Source: Pseudomonadota bacterium
Lineage (GTDB): Bacteria; Pseudomonadota; Gammaproteobacteria; Steroidobacterales; Steroidobacteraceae
Reading direction: 5' to 3'
Assembly (NCBI GenBank): GCA_021779875.1
Contig: JAJXZV010000293.1
Coordinates: 1-5,734, forward strand
Length of the DNA stretch: 5,734 nucleotides
Below the pieces are notes generated by a model, which saw nothing but the letters and a program-made list of their open reading frames with translations, was not told where the DNA came from and did no database searches. Shown here piece after piece: positions 1 to 5,734 of the stretch; within the stretch, counting starts at the first letter, position 1, and each line of letters starts with the position of its first letter. Made by a program: the position numbers and the translations under genes.

Positions 1-524
1 CCGCCTATCACAACGGCAAGTTCGTGCCCGTGACCGAGCAGGACCTCAAGGGCAAGTGGTCGGTGTTCGTGTTCTATCCGGCCGACTTCACCTTCGTCTG
101 CCCCACCGAGCTCGGCGATCTCGCGGACCACTACGCCGAGTTCAAGAAGCTCGGGGTGGAGATCTACGGCGTCTCGACCGACACGCACTTCACCCACAAG
201 GCGTGGCACGACACCTCCGACACGATCAAGAAGGTCCAGTACCCGCTGGTCGGGGATCCGACCCTGAATCTGTCGCGCAGCTTCGGCGTGCTGATCGAGG
301 AAGAGGGGCTCGCGCTGCGCGGCACCTTCGTGATCGATCCCTCGGGCAAGATCAAGATCATCGAGATCAACGACAACGGCATCGGCCGCGACGCCAAGGA
401 GCTGCTGCGCAAGGTGCAGGCCGCCCAGTACGTGGCCTCGCACCCGGGCGAGGTGTGCCCGGCGAAGTGGGCTCCGGGCGCCGAGACGCTGAAGCCGTCG
501 CTGTCGCTGGTCGGCAAGATCTGA
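1..524 (+). CDS. ahpC: Alkyl hydroperoxide reductase subunit C, typical 2-Cys peroxiredoxin (5' end missing)
   Basis: Cytosolic peroxiredoxin that reduces H2O2, organic hydroperoxides and peroxynitrite, and is re-reduced by AhpF. The reading frame is already open at the left edge (first full codon at 3), and 173 residues are visible. Compared from memory with the 187-residue E. coli protein, about 14 N-terminal residues lie outside the window, so the true start cannot be seen. The peroxidatic cysteine lies in FTFVCPTE (codon 99-101, equivalent to E. coli Cys46 of the mature protein). The resolving cysteine lies in [10 protein letters not shown] (codon 456-458, equivalent to Cys165). Also conserved are YPADF before the active cysteine, [12 protein letters not shown], the GIGRD segment and the C-terminal SLVGKI end. 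The stop is TGA at 522-524, and ahpF begins 2 nt later, so the two are almost certainly cotranscribed. Any OxyR-type control region would be upstream, outside the window. The gene is intact as far as it can be seen. Confidence 0.97.
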   Translation, partial: AYHNGKFVPVTEQDLKGKWSVFVFYPADFTFVCPTELGDLADHYAEFKKLGVEIYGVSTDTHFTHKAWHDTSDTIKKVQYPLVGDPTLNLSRSFGVLIEEEGLALRGTFVIDPSGKIKIIEINDNGIGRDAKELLRKVQAAQYVASHPGEVCPAKWAPGAETLKPSLSLVGKI

Positions 525-526
525 CC

Positions 527-2089
527 ATGCTCGACGGTGATCTCAAGGCGCAGCTGAAGGGCTACCTCGAGCGGCTCACGCAGGCGGTGGAGATCACCGC
601 CTGCGTGGGCGAGGACCCGGCGTCGCGCGAGATGCTCGAGCTGATCGAGGACATCGTCTCGCTGTCGCCGCTGGTGAGCTTCGCCGGCCGCGAGGCCGAG
701 GCCCCGTACCGGCCCTCCTTCGCCCTGCGCCGGCCGGGCGAAGCGCCGCGCATCCGGTTCGCCGGCCTGCCGATGGGCCACGAGTTCACCTCCCTGGTGC
801 TCGCCCTGCTGCAGACCGGCGGCTACCCGCCCAAGGTCGAGGAGCCCGTGCTCGCGCAGGCGCGCGCGCTCGAGGGCGAGCTGCACTTCGAGACCGTGGT
901 GTCCTTGAGCTGTCACAGCTGCCCGGACGTGGTCCAGGCGCTCGATCTGATGGCGGTGGTCAATCCGCGGATCCGCCACACCATGATCGACGGCGGCGCC
1001 TTCCCCGAGGAGATCGAGCGGCGCCAGATCATGGGCGTGCCGGCGGTGTTCCTCAACGGCCAGCCGTTCGGCCAGGGACGCATGGAGCTGCCCGAGATCC
1101 TCGCCAAGCTGGACACCGGCGGCGCCGAGCGCGAGGCGGCGCGGCTGAGCGCCAAGGCCCCGTTCGACGTGCTGGTCGTGGGCGGCGGCCCCGCCGGCGC
1201 GGCAGCCGCGGTGTACGCGGCCCGCAAGGGCATCCGCACGGGTCTCGCGGCGGAGCGCTTCGGCGGCCAGCTGCAGGACACCGTCGGCGTCGAGAACTTC
1301 ATCTCCGTCCCGCGCACCGAGGGGCACGCGATCGCGGCGGGGCTCGCCGAGCACGTCGCCGCCTACCAGGTCGACGTGATGAACCTGCAGCGCGCCGCCG
1401 CCCTGGTCCCCGGCGAGCTGCTCGAGGTGCGCTTCGACAGCGGCGCCTCCCTGAAGGCCCGCTCGGTGGTGATCGCCACGGGCGCGCGCTGGCGCGAGCT
1501 GGGCGTGCCGGGCGAGCGGGAGTACCGCAACAAGGGCGTGGCCTACTGTCCGCACTGCGACGGCCCGCTGTTCAAGGGCCGGCCGGTGGCGGTGATCGGC
1601 GGCGGCAATTCCGGGGTCGAGGCGGCGATCGACCTCGCGGGCCTGGTGAGCCACGTGACCCTGATCGAATACGACGCGCAGCTGCGCGCCGACGCGGTGC
1701 TGCAGGCGAAGCTCCGGAGCCTGGCGAACGTCACCGTGATCACCGGCGCCCAGACCACCGCGGTGCGCGGCGACGGCGAGCGAGTCACCGGCCTCACGTA
1801 CCAGGATCGGTCGAGCGGCGCGGCGCGCGAGCTCGAGCTCGCCGGTGTGTTCGTGCAGATCGGCCTGGTGCCGAACACCGACTGGCTCAAGGGCACGGTC
1901 AAGCTGTCGGCGCGCGGCGAGATCGAGGTCGACGCCCGCGGGCAGACCTCGGTGCCGGGCGTGTTCGCCGCGGGCGATTGCACCGTGGTGCCGTACAAGC
2001 AGATCGTGATCGCCATGGGCGAGGGCGCCAAGGCGTCGCTCGCCGCGTTCGATCACCTGATCCGCTCGCCGCTGTCCGCCGCCGCGTGA
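527..2089 (+). CDS. ahpF: Alkyl hydroperoxide reductase subunit F, NADH- and FAD-dependent AhpC reductase
   Basis: Flavoprotein disulfide reductase that moves electrons from NADH via FAD and a CxxC centre to its N-terminal thioredoxin-like domain, and from there to AhpC. The ATG at 527 gives 520 residues against 521 in E. coli, and the N-terminus ([15 protein letters not shown]) matches the family. Domains in order: a tandem thioredoxin-fold N-terminal domain (about 1-200) with redox pair Cys129/Cys132 in [10 protein letters not shown]; an FAD-binding region with GGGPAG at 219-224; an NADH-binding region with the redox pair Cys341/Cys344 in [11 protein letters not shown] and GGGNSG at 358-363; and the second FAD motif FAAGDC at 480-485. 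All catalytic cysteines are present. The same frame stays open far upstream through ahpC, but that is a high-GC artefact: the alignment begins at 527. There is no strong Shine-Dalgarno sequence in the ahpC tail, so translation probably depends on coupling to ahpC termination (TGACCATG junction). Confidence 0.98.
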   Translation: MLDGDLKAQLKGYLERLTQAVEITACVGEDPASREMLELIEDIVSLSPLVSFAGREAEAPYRPSFALRRPGEAPRIRFAGLPMGHEFTSLVLALLQTGGYPPKVEEPVLAQARALEGELHFETVVSLSCHSCPDVVQALDLMAVVNPRIRHTMIDGGAFPEEIERRQIMGVPAVFLNGQPFGQGRMELPEILAKLDTGGAEREAARLSAKAPFDVLVVGGGPAGAAAAVYAARKGIRTGLAAERFGGQLQDTVGVENFISVPRTEGHAIAAGLAEHVAAYQVDVMNLQRAAALVPGELLEVRFDSGASLKARSVVIATGARWRELGVPGEREYRNKGVAYCPHCDGPLFKGRPVAVIGGGNSGVEAAIDLAGLVSHVTLIEYDAQLRADAVLQAKLRSLANVTVITGAQTTAVRGDGERVTGLTYQDRSSGAARELELAGVFVQIGLVPNTDWLKGTVKLSARGEIEVDARGQTSVPGVFAAGDCTVVPYKQIVIAMGEGAKASLAAFDHLIRSPLSAAA

Positions 2090-2091
2090 CG

Positions 2092-2110
2092 GGGCGGCGG
2101 CGCGCCGCCC
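2092..2110 (+). terminator. GC hairpin after ahpF, possible terminator lacking a U-tract
   Basis: Immediately after the ahpF stop, GGGCGGCG (2092-2099) and CGCCGCCC (2103-2110) are perfect inverted copies separated by GCG, giving an 8-bp all-GC stem with a 3-nt loop. No run of T follows, so it is not a canonical intrinsic terminator. It could mark or protect the 3' end of the ahpCF mRNA. The very GC-rich background makes chance hairpins more likely. Confidence 0.35.
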
Positions 2111-2118
2111 GAGCGCGC

Positions 2119-2124
2119 TAGAAT
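2119..2124 (+). promoter_or_regulatory. Candidate -10 element for the Nudix gene
   Basis: TAGAAT matches the sigma-70 consensus TATAAT at five of six positions and sits in an AT-richer patch between GC-rich flanks, 26 nt before the ATG at 2151. The expected transcript start would be near 2131. No recognisable -35 is present at the normal spacing, where the hairpin after ahpF lies. The context CGCTAGAAT recurs, with one change, upstream of the helicase gene. Confidence 0.35.
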
Positions 2125-2141
2125 GGGCGGGTGAGCCGATC

Positions 2142-2146
2142 GAGGA
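2142..2146 (+). promoter_or_regulatory. Ribosome binding site of the Nudix gene
   Basis: GAGGA, complementary to the 16S rRNA 3' end, ends 4 nt before the ATG at 2151 and supports that start codon. A GTG at 2131 is out of frame and was not used. Confidence 0.6.
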
Positions 2147-2150
2147 ACCC

Positions 2151-2597
2151 ATGAGCCGCCACGACGCGCCGACGCGCCTGTCGGCGGGCGTGGTGGTCGT
2201 GAGCCTGATCGAGCGGCGGCTGCGCTTCCTGCTGCTGCGCGCCTACCGCAACTGGGATTTCCCCAAGGGTCTGGTGGAGCCCGGCGAGGAGCCGATCGAC
2301 GCGGCGCTGCGCGAGGTGCGCGAGGAGACCGGCCTCGACGACATCTCCTTCGACTGGGGGATGGGGTTCATCGAGACCGGTCCCTACGCCAAGGGCAAGA
2401 TCGCGCGCTACTACCTCGCGCGCAGCCCGCGGATCCACGTGACGCTGCCGGTGAATCCGGCGCTCGGCACGCCCGAGCACCACGAGGCGCGCTGGGCGGA
2501 TTACGAGCGGGCCCTGGGGATGGTCTCGCCGCGGCTGGAGCCGGTGGTGCGCTGGGCCCACGACCTCGCCATGCACCGCGGCTCGCCCGCGGCCTGA
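2151..2597 (+). CDS. Nudix hydrolase, resembling diadenosine tetraphosphate (Ap4A) hydrolases
   Basis: Small cytosolic Mg-dependent pyrophosphohydrolase of 148 residues, a usual size for single-domain Nudix proteins. The Nudix box GX5EX7REUXEEXGU is complete at residues 40-62 (GLVEPGEE... REVREETGL), including the metal-binding glutamates Glu55, Glu58 and Glu59. It is preceded by WDFPKG at 35-40, the W-x-x-PKG signature common to Ap4A hydrolases and their relatives. A later EHHEARWADYERAL stretch (about 109-122) resembles the region that places a further catalytic glutamate in asymmetric Ap4A hydrolases. The substrate is inferred from similarity only: Ap4A-type dinucleotides are most likely, but other nucleoside diphosphate derivatives are possible. 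It does not look like RppH, which has WQFPQGG and a longer C-terminal part. It lies 61 bp after ahpF on the same strand with its own Shine-Dalgarno sequence and a candidate -10, so it may be expressed separately or by read-through. It converges with the PhzF-like gene. Confidence 0.9.
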   Translation: MSRHDAPTRLSAGVVVVSLIERRLRFLLLRAYRNWDFPKGLVEPGEEPIDAALREVREETGLDDISFDWGMGFIETGPYAKGKIARYYLARSPRIHVTLPVNPALGTPEHHEARWADYERALGMVSPRLEPVVRWAHDLAMHRGSPAA

Positions 2598-2624
2598 GGC
2601 CGCGCGCCCCGACGGCGCGCGGCC
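2598..2624. terminator. Perfect 11-bp-stem hairpin in the convergent gap, probable two-way terminator
   Basis: GGCCGCGCGCC (2598-2608) and GGCGCGCGGCC (2614-2624) are exact inverted copies around a 5-nt loop (CCGAC). The stem starts at the base after the Nudix stop codon and ends 7 nt before the complement of the PhzF-like gene's stop. It fills most of the 34-bp gap between two converging genes, the expected place for a shared terminator. Neither strand has a U-tract after the stem, so termination could be hairpin-only or assisted by Rho, or the hairpin may simply protect the 3' ends. Confidence 0.55.
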
Positions 2625-2631
2625 GCGCCGC

Positions 2632-3474
2632 TCACCACTCGAGCGTGCCCTGCGCGATCTCGACGACCTCGCCGCCCACCCGGATCTCGCCGCCGGCGTC
2701 CACCTCGAGGTGCAGGCGCGACGGCCGCTCGACCTGTTCGCCCTGCGAAATCGTCAGGCGCACCGGGAGCGGCTCGCCCATGGCGAGATGCCAGCCGCCG
2801 AGGTTCGCGGTGGCCGAGCCGGTCGCCGGATCCTCGAGCATGGCCGGACCCTGCGAGAAGAAGAACCGCGCCAGCGCGCGTCCGGGCGCGGTGCGGGCGA
2901 ACACGTACGCCATGGCGTCGCCGTCCGCCGAGGTCAGCGCCGGGGAGCCCGGGCGCGGCCGCGCGCGCCGCACCGCGGCCTCCGAGGTCAGCGGCACGAT
3001 GAGCTGCTCCTTGCCCGCCGCGACCAGGAGCGGGCGCCCGCCGAGGTCGGCGGGTTCGAGCCCGAGGGCGTGCGCGAGCTCGCCAGGATCGCCGGGAAAC
3101 TCGCGCGAGCGCACCGGCGGGGCGGTCAGGGTCCAGCGATTCGCGGCCGCACGCACCTCGATCAGGCCCGCCGTCATCTCGAGCCGCAGCGAGTCGCCGC
3201 CCAGTCCGAGCGCGCGGCACACCTGCGCCGTGCCGAGCGTCGGGTGCCCGGCGAAGGGCATCTCGTAGGAGGGGGTGAAGATGCGCACCCGCGCGGCGGC
3301 GCTCGCGGAGGGCAGCACGAAGGTGGTCTCGGACAGGTTGAACTGCCGCGCGAGCGCCTGCATGGCCGCCGTGTCGAACGCCGAGCCGTCCTCGAACACG
3401 CACAGCGGATTGCCCGACAGCGGGCTCGAGCCGTCGGTGAAGACGTTCAGGATGCGAAACCGATGCGTCGCCAT
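2632..3474 (-). CDS. PhzF-family isomerase/epimerase-like protein
   Basis: Member of the PhzF/YddE family, two-domain enzymes of the diaminopimelate-epimerase fold. The best-known member, PhzF, isomerises a dihydro-hydroxyanthranilate in phenazine synthesis, while most members have unknown substrates. The ATG at 3474 gives 280 residues, close to the 278 of PhzF. Family signatures: FTDGSSPLSGNPLCVF near the N-terminus; NLSETTFV with the catalytic glutamate at residue 49 (PhzF Glu45); MPFAGHPT with His77 (PhzF His74); LEDPATGSA at 213-221 with Asp215 and Ser220 (PhzF Asp208 and Ser213); and QGEQVERPSRLHLEV near the C-terminus. All four active-site positions are kept, so it should be catalytically competent. 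There are no phenazine genes here, so a phenazine role is not supported. It is the second gene of an operon with the YebC-family gene, 11 nt downstream. An in-frame GTG at 3489 would add five residues and overlap that gene's stop, but the ATG is preferred for its better-placed Shine-Dalgarno sequence. Confidence 0.92.
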   Translation of the reverse strand: MATHRFRILNVFTDGSSPLSGNPLCVFEDGSAFDTAAMQALARQFNLSETTFVLPSASAAARVRIFTPSYEMPFAGHPTLGTAQVCRALGLGGDSLRLEMTAGLIEVRAAANRWTLTAPPVRSREFPGDPGELAHALGLEPADLGGRPLLVAAGKEQLIVPLTSEAAVRRARPRPGSPALTSADGDAMAYVFARTAPGRALARFFFSQGPAMLEDPATGSATANLGGWHLAMGEPLPVRLTISQGEQVERPSRLHLEVDAGGEIRVGGEVVEIAQGTLEW

Positions 3475-3482
3475 GTTCCCCG

Positions 3483-3487
3483 TCCTC
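3483..3487 (-). promoter_or_regulatory. Ribosome binding site of the PhzF-like gene, overlapping the yebC stop
   Basis: On the minus strand GAGGA (3487-3483) lies 8 nt before the ATG at 3474 and shares two bases with the upstream TGA stop (3488-3486), reading TGAGGA. This supports the ATG over the GTG at 3489 and suggests that ribosomes finishing yebC feed the second gene. Confidence 0.6.
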
Positions 3488-4211
3488 ACGCGAGCGTGTG
3501 GAACACTTTCTGGACGTCGTCGTCCTGCTCGAGCTTGTCGATGAGCGCGAGCACCTCCGCGGCCTGCGCCTCGGGCAGCTCGGTCGGCACCGAGCAGATG
3601 TATTCGTGCTCGGCCGAGAGCGGCGTGATGCCGCGCGACTCGAGCGCCTCCTGCAGGTGGCCGAAGTCCTTGAAGGCGCAGCGGATCACGATCTGCGGCT
3701 CGCCCTTCTCCCCGGTGCTCTCGCCCATCTCCTCCAGGCCGTGGTCGATCAGGAAGAGCTCGAGCTCGTCCTGATCCTTGACCGCGCCCGGGTCCAGGCG
3801 GAACACGCCCATCTTCTTGAACAGGAAGCTGACGCTGCCGGTGGTGCCGAGATTGCCGCCGCCCTTGGAGAAGAGGTTGCGCACGTTGCCGACGGTGCGG
3901 GTCGGATTGTCGGTCGCGGTCTCGACCAGCAGGGCGACGCCGTGCGGGGCATAGCCCTCGTAGAGCACCTCCTGGTAGTTGGCCGCCTCCTTGCCCGAGG
4001 CCCGGCGGATGGCCGCGTCGGTCTTGTCCTTGGGCATGTTCACGGCGCGCGCGTTCTGCAGCACGCGGCGCAGCGTCGAATTGGAGGCCGGGTCGGGCCC
4101 GCCCGCGTGCACCGCGATGGTGATGTCCTTGGCGATGCGGGTGAACTGCTTCGCCATGCGGTTCCAGCGCGCGAACATCGCGTGCTTCCTGACCTCGAAG
4201 ATGCGTCCCAT
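3486..4211 (-). CDS. yebC: YebC/TACO1-family protein (translation or regulatory factor)
   Basis: A 241-residue protein of the YebC/PmpR/TACO1 family, the normal length. Family members were first annotated as DNA-binding regulators (PmpR of Pseudomonas). Mitochondrial TACO1 activates translation of a cytochrome oxidase subunit, and recent work links bacterial members to ribosomes stalled on difficult peptide stretches. Which role applies here is not shown by sequence. Signatures: [24 protein letters not shown] near 37-60, [14 protein letters not shown] around 84-97, [12 protein letters not shown] around 100-111, [13 protein letters not shown] around 115-127, and the acidic C-terminus [11 protein letters not shown]. 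The N-terminus is [16 protein letters not shown], not the MAGHSKWANIK..K type of E. coli YebC, so it belongs to another subfamily. The ATG at 4211 was chosen because it fits this N-terminus and has a Shine-Dalgarno sequence 9 nt upstream; the open frame extends 30 codons further without family similarity. It is the first gene of an operon with the PhzF-like gene. The common gammaproteobacterial neighbour ruvC is absent. Confidence 0.95.
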   Translation of the reverse strand: MGRIFEVRKHAMFARWNRMAKQFTRIAKDITIAVHAGGPDPASNSTLRRVLQNARAVNMPKDKTDAAIRRASGKEAANYQEVLYEGYAPHGVALLVETATDNPTRTVGNVRNLFSKGGGNLGTTGSVSFLFKKMGVFRLDPGAVKDQDELELFLIDHGLEEMGESTGEKGEPQIVIRCAFKDFGHLQEALESRGITPLSAEHEYICSVPTELPEAQAAEVLALIDKLEQDDDVQKVFHTLA

Positions 4212-4220
4212 GGTTTTTCG

Positions 4221-4225
4221 TCCTA
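4221..4225 (-). promoter_or_regulatory. Ribosome binding site of yebC
   Basis: TAGGA on the minus strand (4225-4221) ends 9 nt before the ATG at 4211, followed by an A-rich spacer (CGAAAAACC). It decides in favour of the 241-residue start over the in-frame ATG at 4301. Confidence 0.5.
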
Positions 4226-4259
4226 CGCGGCTACCTGCCGACGGCCATTCCGGACGCGC

Positions 4260-4268
4260 ATGGTAGCA
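4260..4268 (-). promoter_or_regulatory. Candidate extended -10 promoter for yebC
   Basis: The minus strand reads TGCTACCAT (4268-4260), which fits an extended -10 (TG-N-TAnnnT). The transcript would start near 4253, giving a leader of about 42 nt. A TTGACG hexamer lies at 4280-4275 but only 9 nt from this -10, too close to serve as its -35. Prediction by eye only. Confidence 0.25.
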
Positions 4269-4285
4269 ATACGCCGTCAAACCGC

Positions 4286-4291
4286 TAGACT
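4286..4291 (+). promoter_or_regulatory. Candidate -10 element for deaD
   Basis: TAGACT, four of six matches to TATAAT including the key first T, second A and last T, sits 30 nt before the ATG at 4322. The surrounding CGCTAGACT (4283-4291) differs by one base from the CGCTAGAAT upstream of the Nudix gene. No clear -35 is seen. If used, the leader would be only about 25 nt, unlike the long leader of E. coli deaD. Confidence 0.3.
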
Positions 4292-4321
4292 TGAGGCCCA
4301 TTCTTCCAGGCGGCCTTGACC

Positions 4322-5734
4322 ATGAGCGCAGTCCCCGACGCGGCCCCGGCTACCGCCCCGAGCTTCCGAGATCTCGGCCTCCCGGAGCCCGTGTTGCGGG
4401 CGCTCGCCGACGTGGGCTACGAGGCGCCCTCGGCCATCCAGGCGGCCACGATCCCGCCGCTGCTGGCGGGCCGGGACCTGCTCGGCCAGGCGCAAACCGG
4501 CACCGGCAAGACCGCCGCGTTCGCCCTGCCGGCGCTCGCGCGCCTGGACCTCGCGCGCGGCGAGCCGCAGGTGCTCGTGCTGGTGCCCACCCGCGAGCTG
4601 GCCCTGCAGGTGGCCGAGGCCTTCCAGCGCTACGCGGCGCACCTGCAGGGTTTTCACGTGCTGCCCATCTACGGCGGGCAGAGCTACCAGCCCCAGCTGA
4701 ACGCCTTGAAGCGCGGCGTGCACGTGGTGGTGGGCACCCCCGGCCGGGTGATCGATCACATGAACCGCGGCACCCTGCGGCTCGCGGGGGTGGGCTTGCT
4801 GGTGCTCGACGAGGCCGACGAGATGCTGCGCATGGGCTTCGTCGACGCGGTGGAGAGCATCCTGGTCGCGACGCCGCCGCAGCGCCAGGTCGCCCTGTTC
4901 TCCGCCACCTTGCCGGCGCCCATTCGTCGCATCGCACAACGCCACCTGCGCAACCCCGCCGAGATCACCATCGCGTCGCGCACCAGCACCGCGACCAACA
5001 TCCGCCAGCGCTACTGGCTGGTGAGCGGGGTGCACAAGCTGGACGCGCTCACCCGCATCCTCGAGGCCGAGACCTTCGACGGCATGCTGGTGTTCACGCG
5101 CACCAAGCAGGCGACCGTGGAGCTCGCCGAGAAGCTCGAGGCGCGCGGCTTCGCCGCCGCCGCGCTGAACGGCGACATTCCGCAGCCGCTGCGCGAGCGC
5201 ACGGTCGCGCGCCTGAAGGCGGGCGAGATCGACATCGTGGTCGCGACCGACGTCGCGGCGCGCGGGCTCGACGTCGAGCGCATCGGGCACGTGGTCAACT
5301 ACGACGTGCCCAACGACACCGAGTCCTACGTGCACCGGGTGGGCCGCACCGGGCGGGCCGGCCGCAAGGGCGAGGCCATATTGTTCGTCGCGCCGCGCGA
5401 GCGCAATCTGCTGCGCGCCATCGAGCGCGCCACCCGGCAGCCCATCGAGCCGATGAACCTGCCGAGCGCCGACGCGGTGAACCTGCTGCGCATCGCGAAG
5501 TTCAAGCAGCGCATCGCCGACACGGTGGCCGGGGACGAGGCCGCGGTGTTCCGGCCGATCCTCGAGCAGTTCGTGACCGAGACCGGGCTGCCGCTGCTCG
5601 ACATCGCGGCGGCGCTCGCCGCGCTCGCGCAGGGCGGGACGCCGCTGCTGCTCGCCTCCAAGGGCGGCGCCGAGCCCGCACCGGGATTCCGGGATGCCCC
5701 GCGCCCCGAGGGCGCGGCGGCGCAAGCGGCGGGG
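4322..5734 (+). CDS. deaD: DeaD/CsdA-type DEAD-box ATP-dependent RNA helicase (3' end missing)
   Basis: ATP-dependent RNA helicase of the DeaD (CsdA) group, which unwinds structured RNA during ribosome assembly and mRNA decay, most importantly in the cold. The frame is open from the ATG at 4322 to the right edge, 471 residues with no stop; E. coli DeaD has 629. Motifs in order: Q motif (Phe15, Gln40), Walker A AQTGTGKT at 57-64 (Lys63), PTRELA at 89-94, GG and TPGR, DEAD at 163-166 within [16 protein letters not shown] at 194-196, ARGLD at 313-317, and HRVGRTGR at 338-345. All motifs needed for catalysis are intact. The stretch after about 385, ending in [13 protein letters not shown], resembles the DeaD dimerisation region. 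An Ala/Gly/Pro-rich linker then begins, and the RNA-binding domain should follow beyond the window. [11 protein letters not shown] and the C-terminal extension favour DeaD over RhlE, RhlB, SrmB or DbpA. The Shine-Dalgarno sequence is weak (AGG at 4308-4310). It is divergent from yebC across 110 bp. Confidence 0.96.
   Translation, partial: MSAVPDAAPATAPSFRDLGLPEPVLRALADVGYEAPSAIQAATIPPLLAGRDLLGQAQTGTGKTAAFALPALARLDLARGEPQVLVLVPTRELALQVAEAFQRYAAHLQGFHVLPIYGGQSYQPQLNALKRGVHVVVGTPGRVIDHMNRGTLRLAGVGLLVLDEADEMLRMGFVDAVESILVATPPQRQVALFSATLPAPIRRIAQRHLRNPAEITIASRTSTATNIRQRYWLVSGVHKLDALTRILEAETFDGMLVFTRTKQATVELAEKLEARGFAAAALNGDIPQPLRERTVARLKAGEIDIVVATDVAARGLDVERIGHVVNYDVPNDTESYVHRVGRTGRAGRKGEAILFVAPRERNLLRAIERATRQPIEPMNLPSADAVNLLRIAKFKQRIADTVAGDEAAVFRPILEQFVTETGLPLLDIAAALAALAQGGTPLLLASKGGAEPAPGFRDAPRPEGAAAQAAG

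Noticed and set aside
56..526. Upstream extension of the ahpF frame through ahpC, suggesting a longer or fused protein
   Set aside because: The extension is Arg-rich and unlike any AhpF sequence, whereas the family N-terminus aligns exactly from the ATG at 527. The open frame is a GC-bias artefact.
1829..1840. GAGCTCGAGCTC palindrome inside ahpF
   Set aside because: It arises from the codons of the ELEL segment in a gene that uses GAG and CTC heavily.
164..2152. 662-codon open frame on the minus strand across ahpC, ahpF and the Nudix start
   Set aside because: It lies opposite well-supported genes. Its translation is rich in Arg, Ala, Gly and His with no recognisable domain, as expected from antisense frames in GC-rich coding DNA.
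2632..3474. Part of a phenazine biosynthesis cluster
   Set aside because: Only the PhzF-family fold supports it. No other phz gene is nearby, and most family members have no link to phenazines.
4212..4301. 30-residue N-terminal extension of yebC from the in-frame ATG at 4301
   Set aside because: The extension has no family similarity, while the ATG at 4211 has a Shine-Dalgarno sequence and the subtype's usual MGR start.
2710..4319. Long plus-strand open frames opposite the PhzF-like and yebC genes
   Set aside because: They are shadows in GC-rich DNA. The minus-strand products carry clear family motifs, and the plus-strand translations do not.
5266..5279. Perfect 14-bp palindrome GCTCGACGTCGAGC inside deaD
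   Set aside because: It encodes the conserved GLDVER segment with the locally preferred codons, so coding constraint explains it without invoking a binding site.
4277..5725. 482-codon minus-strand open frame opposite deaD
   Set aside because: It is an antisense shadow of a helicase with all motifs intact. Its composition is low-complexity (Arg, Ala, Gly, His, Gln) and it has no domain.

Overview
The window looks like an ordinary chromosomal housekeeping and stress-response segment from a GC-rich (by eye near 70% G+C) Proteobacterium, most likely a Gammaproteobacterium. The AhpC/AhpF pair and the DEAD-box helicase align from memory, without large gaps, to the Escherichia coli AhpC, AhpF and DeaD/CsdA proteins. 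Codons are strongly biased to G or C in third position throughout, and no gene stands out as foreign by base use. I see no mobile element, tRNA, rRNA or CRISPR array.

Layout. (1) Positions 1-2089, plus strand: the ahpC 3' part (about 14 codons lost off the left edge) followed after 2 nt by a complete ahpF. Together they form the alkyl hydroperoxide reductase system: AhpF passes electrons from NADH through FAD and two disulfide centres to AhpC, which reduces peroxides. A GC hairpin without a U-tract follows ahpF. (2) Positions 2151-2597, plus strand: a small Nudix hydrolase resembling diadenosine tetraphosphate (Ap4A) hydrolases, with its own Shine-Dalgarno sequence and a candidate -10 element. 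(3) Positions 2598-2631: a 34-bp convergent gap almost filled by a perfect 11-bp-stem hairpin, probably a two-way terminator. (4) Positions 2632-4211, minus strand: a two-gene operon, transcribed as a YebC/TACO1-family gene and then a PhzF-family isomerase-like gene. The second gene's ribosome-binding site overlaps the first gene's stop codon. (5) Positions 4212-4321: a 110-bp divergent intergenic region with candidate promoters for both directions. (6) Positions 4322-5734, plus strand: a DeaD/CsdA-type RNA helicase running off the right edge, with the helicase core and dimerisation region present and the C-terminal RNA-binding domain outside the window.

A loose theme is stress tolerance and translation: peroxide removal, clearance of stress nucleotides, a YebC-family translation or regulatory factor, and a cold- and ribosome-associated helicase. 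These are separate transcription units, and I find no evidence that they form a dedicated system. I found no convincing undescribed system. The points most worth a second look are the YebC subtype and its pairing with a PhzF-like enzyme, the tight ahpC-ahpF junction, and a shared CGCTAGA(A/C)T promoter-like motif.
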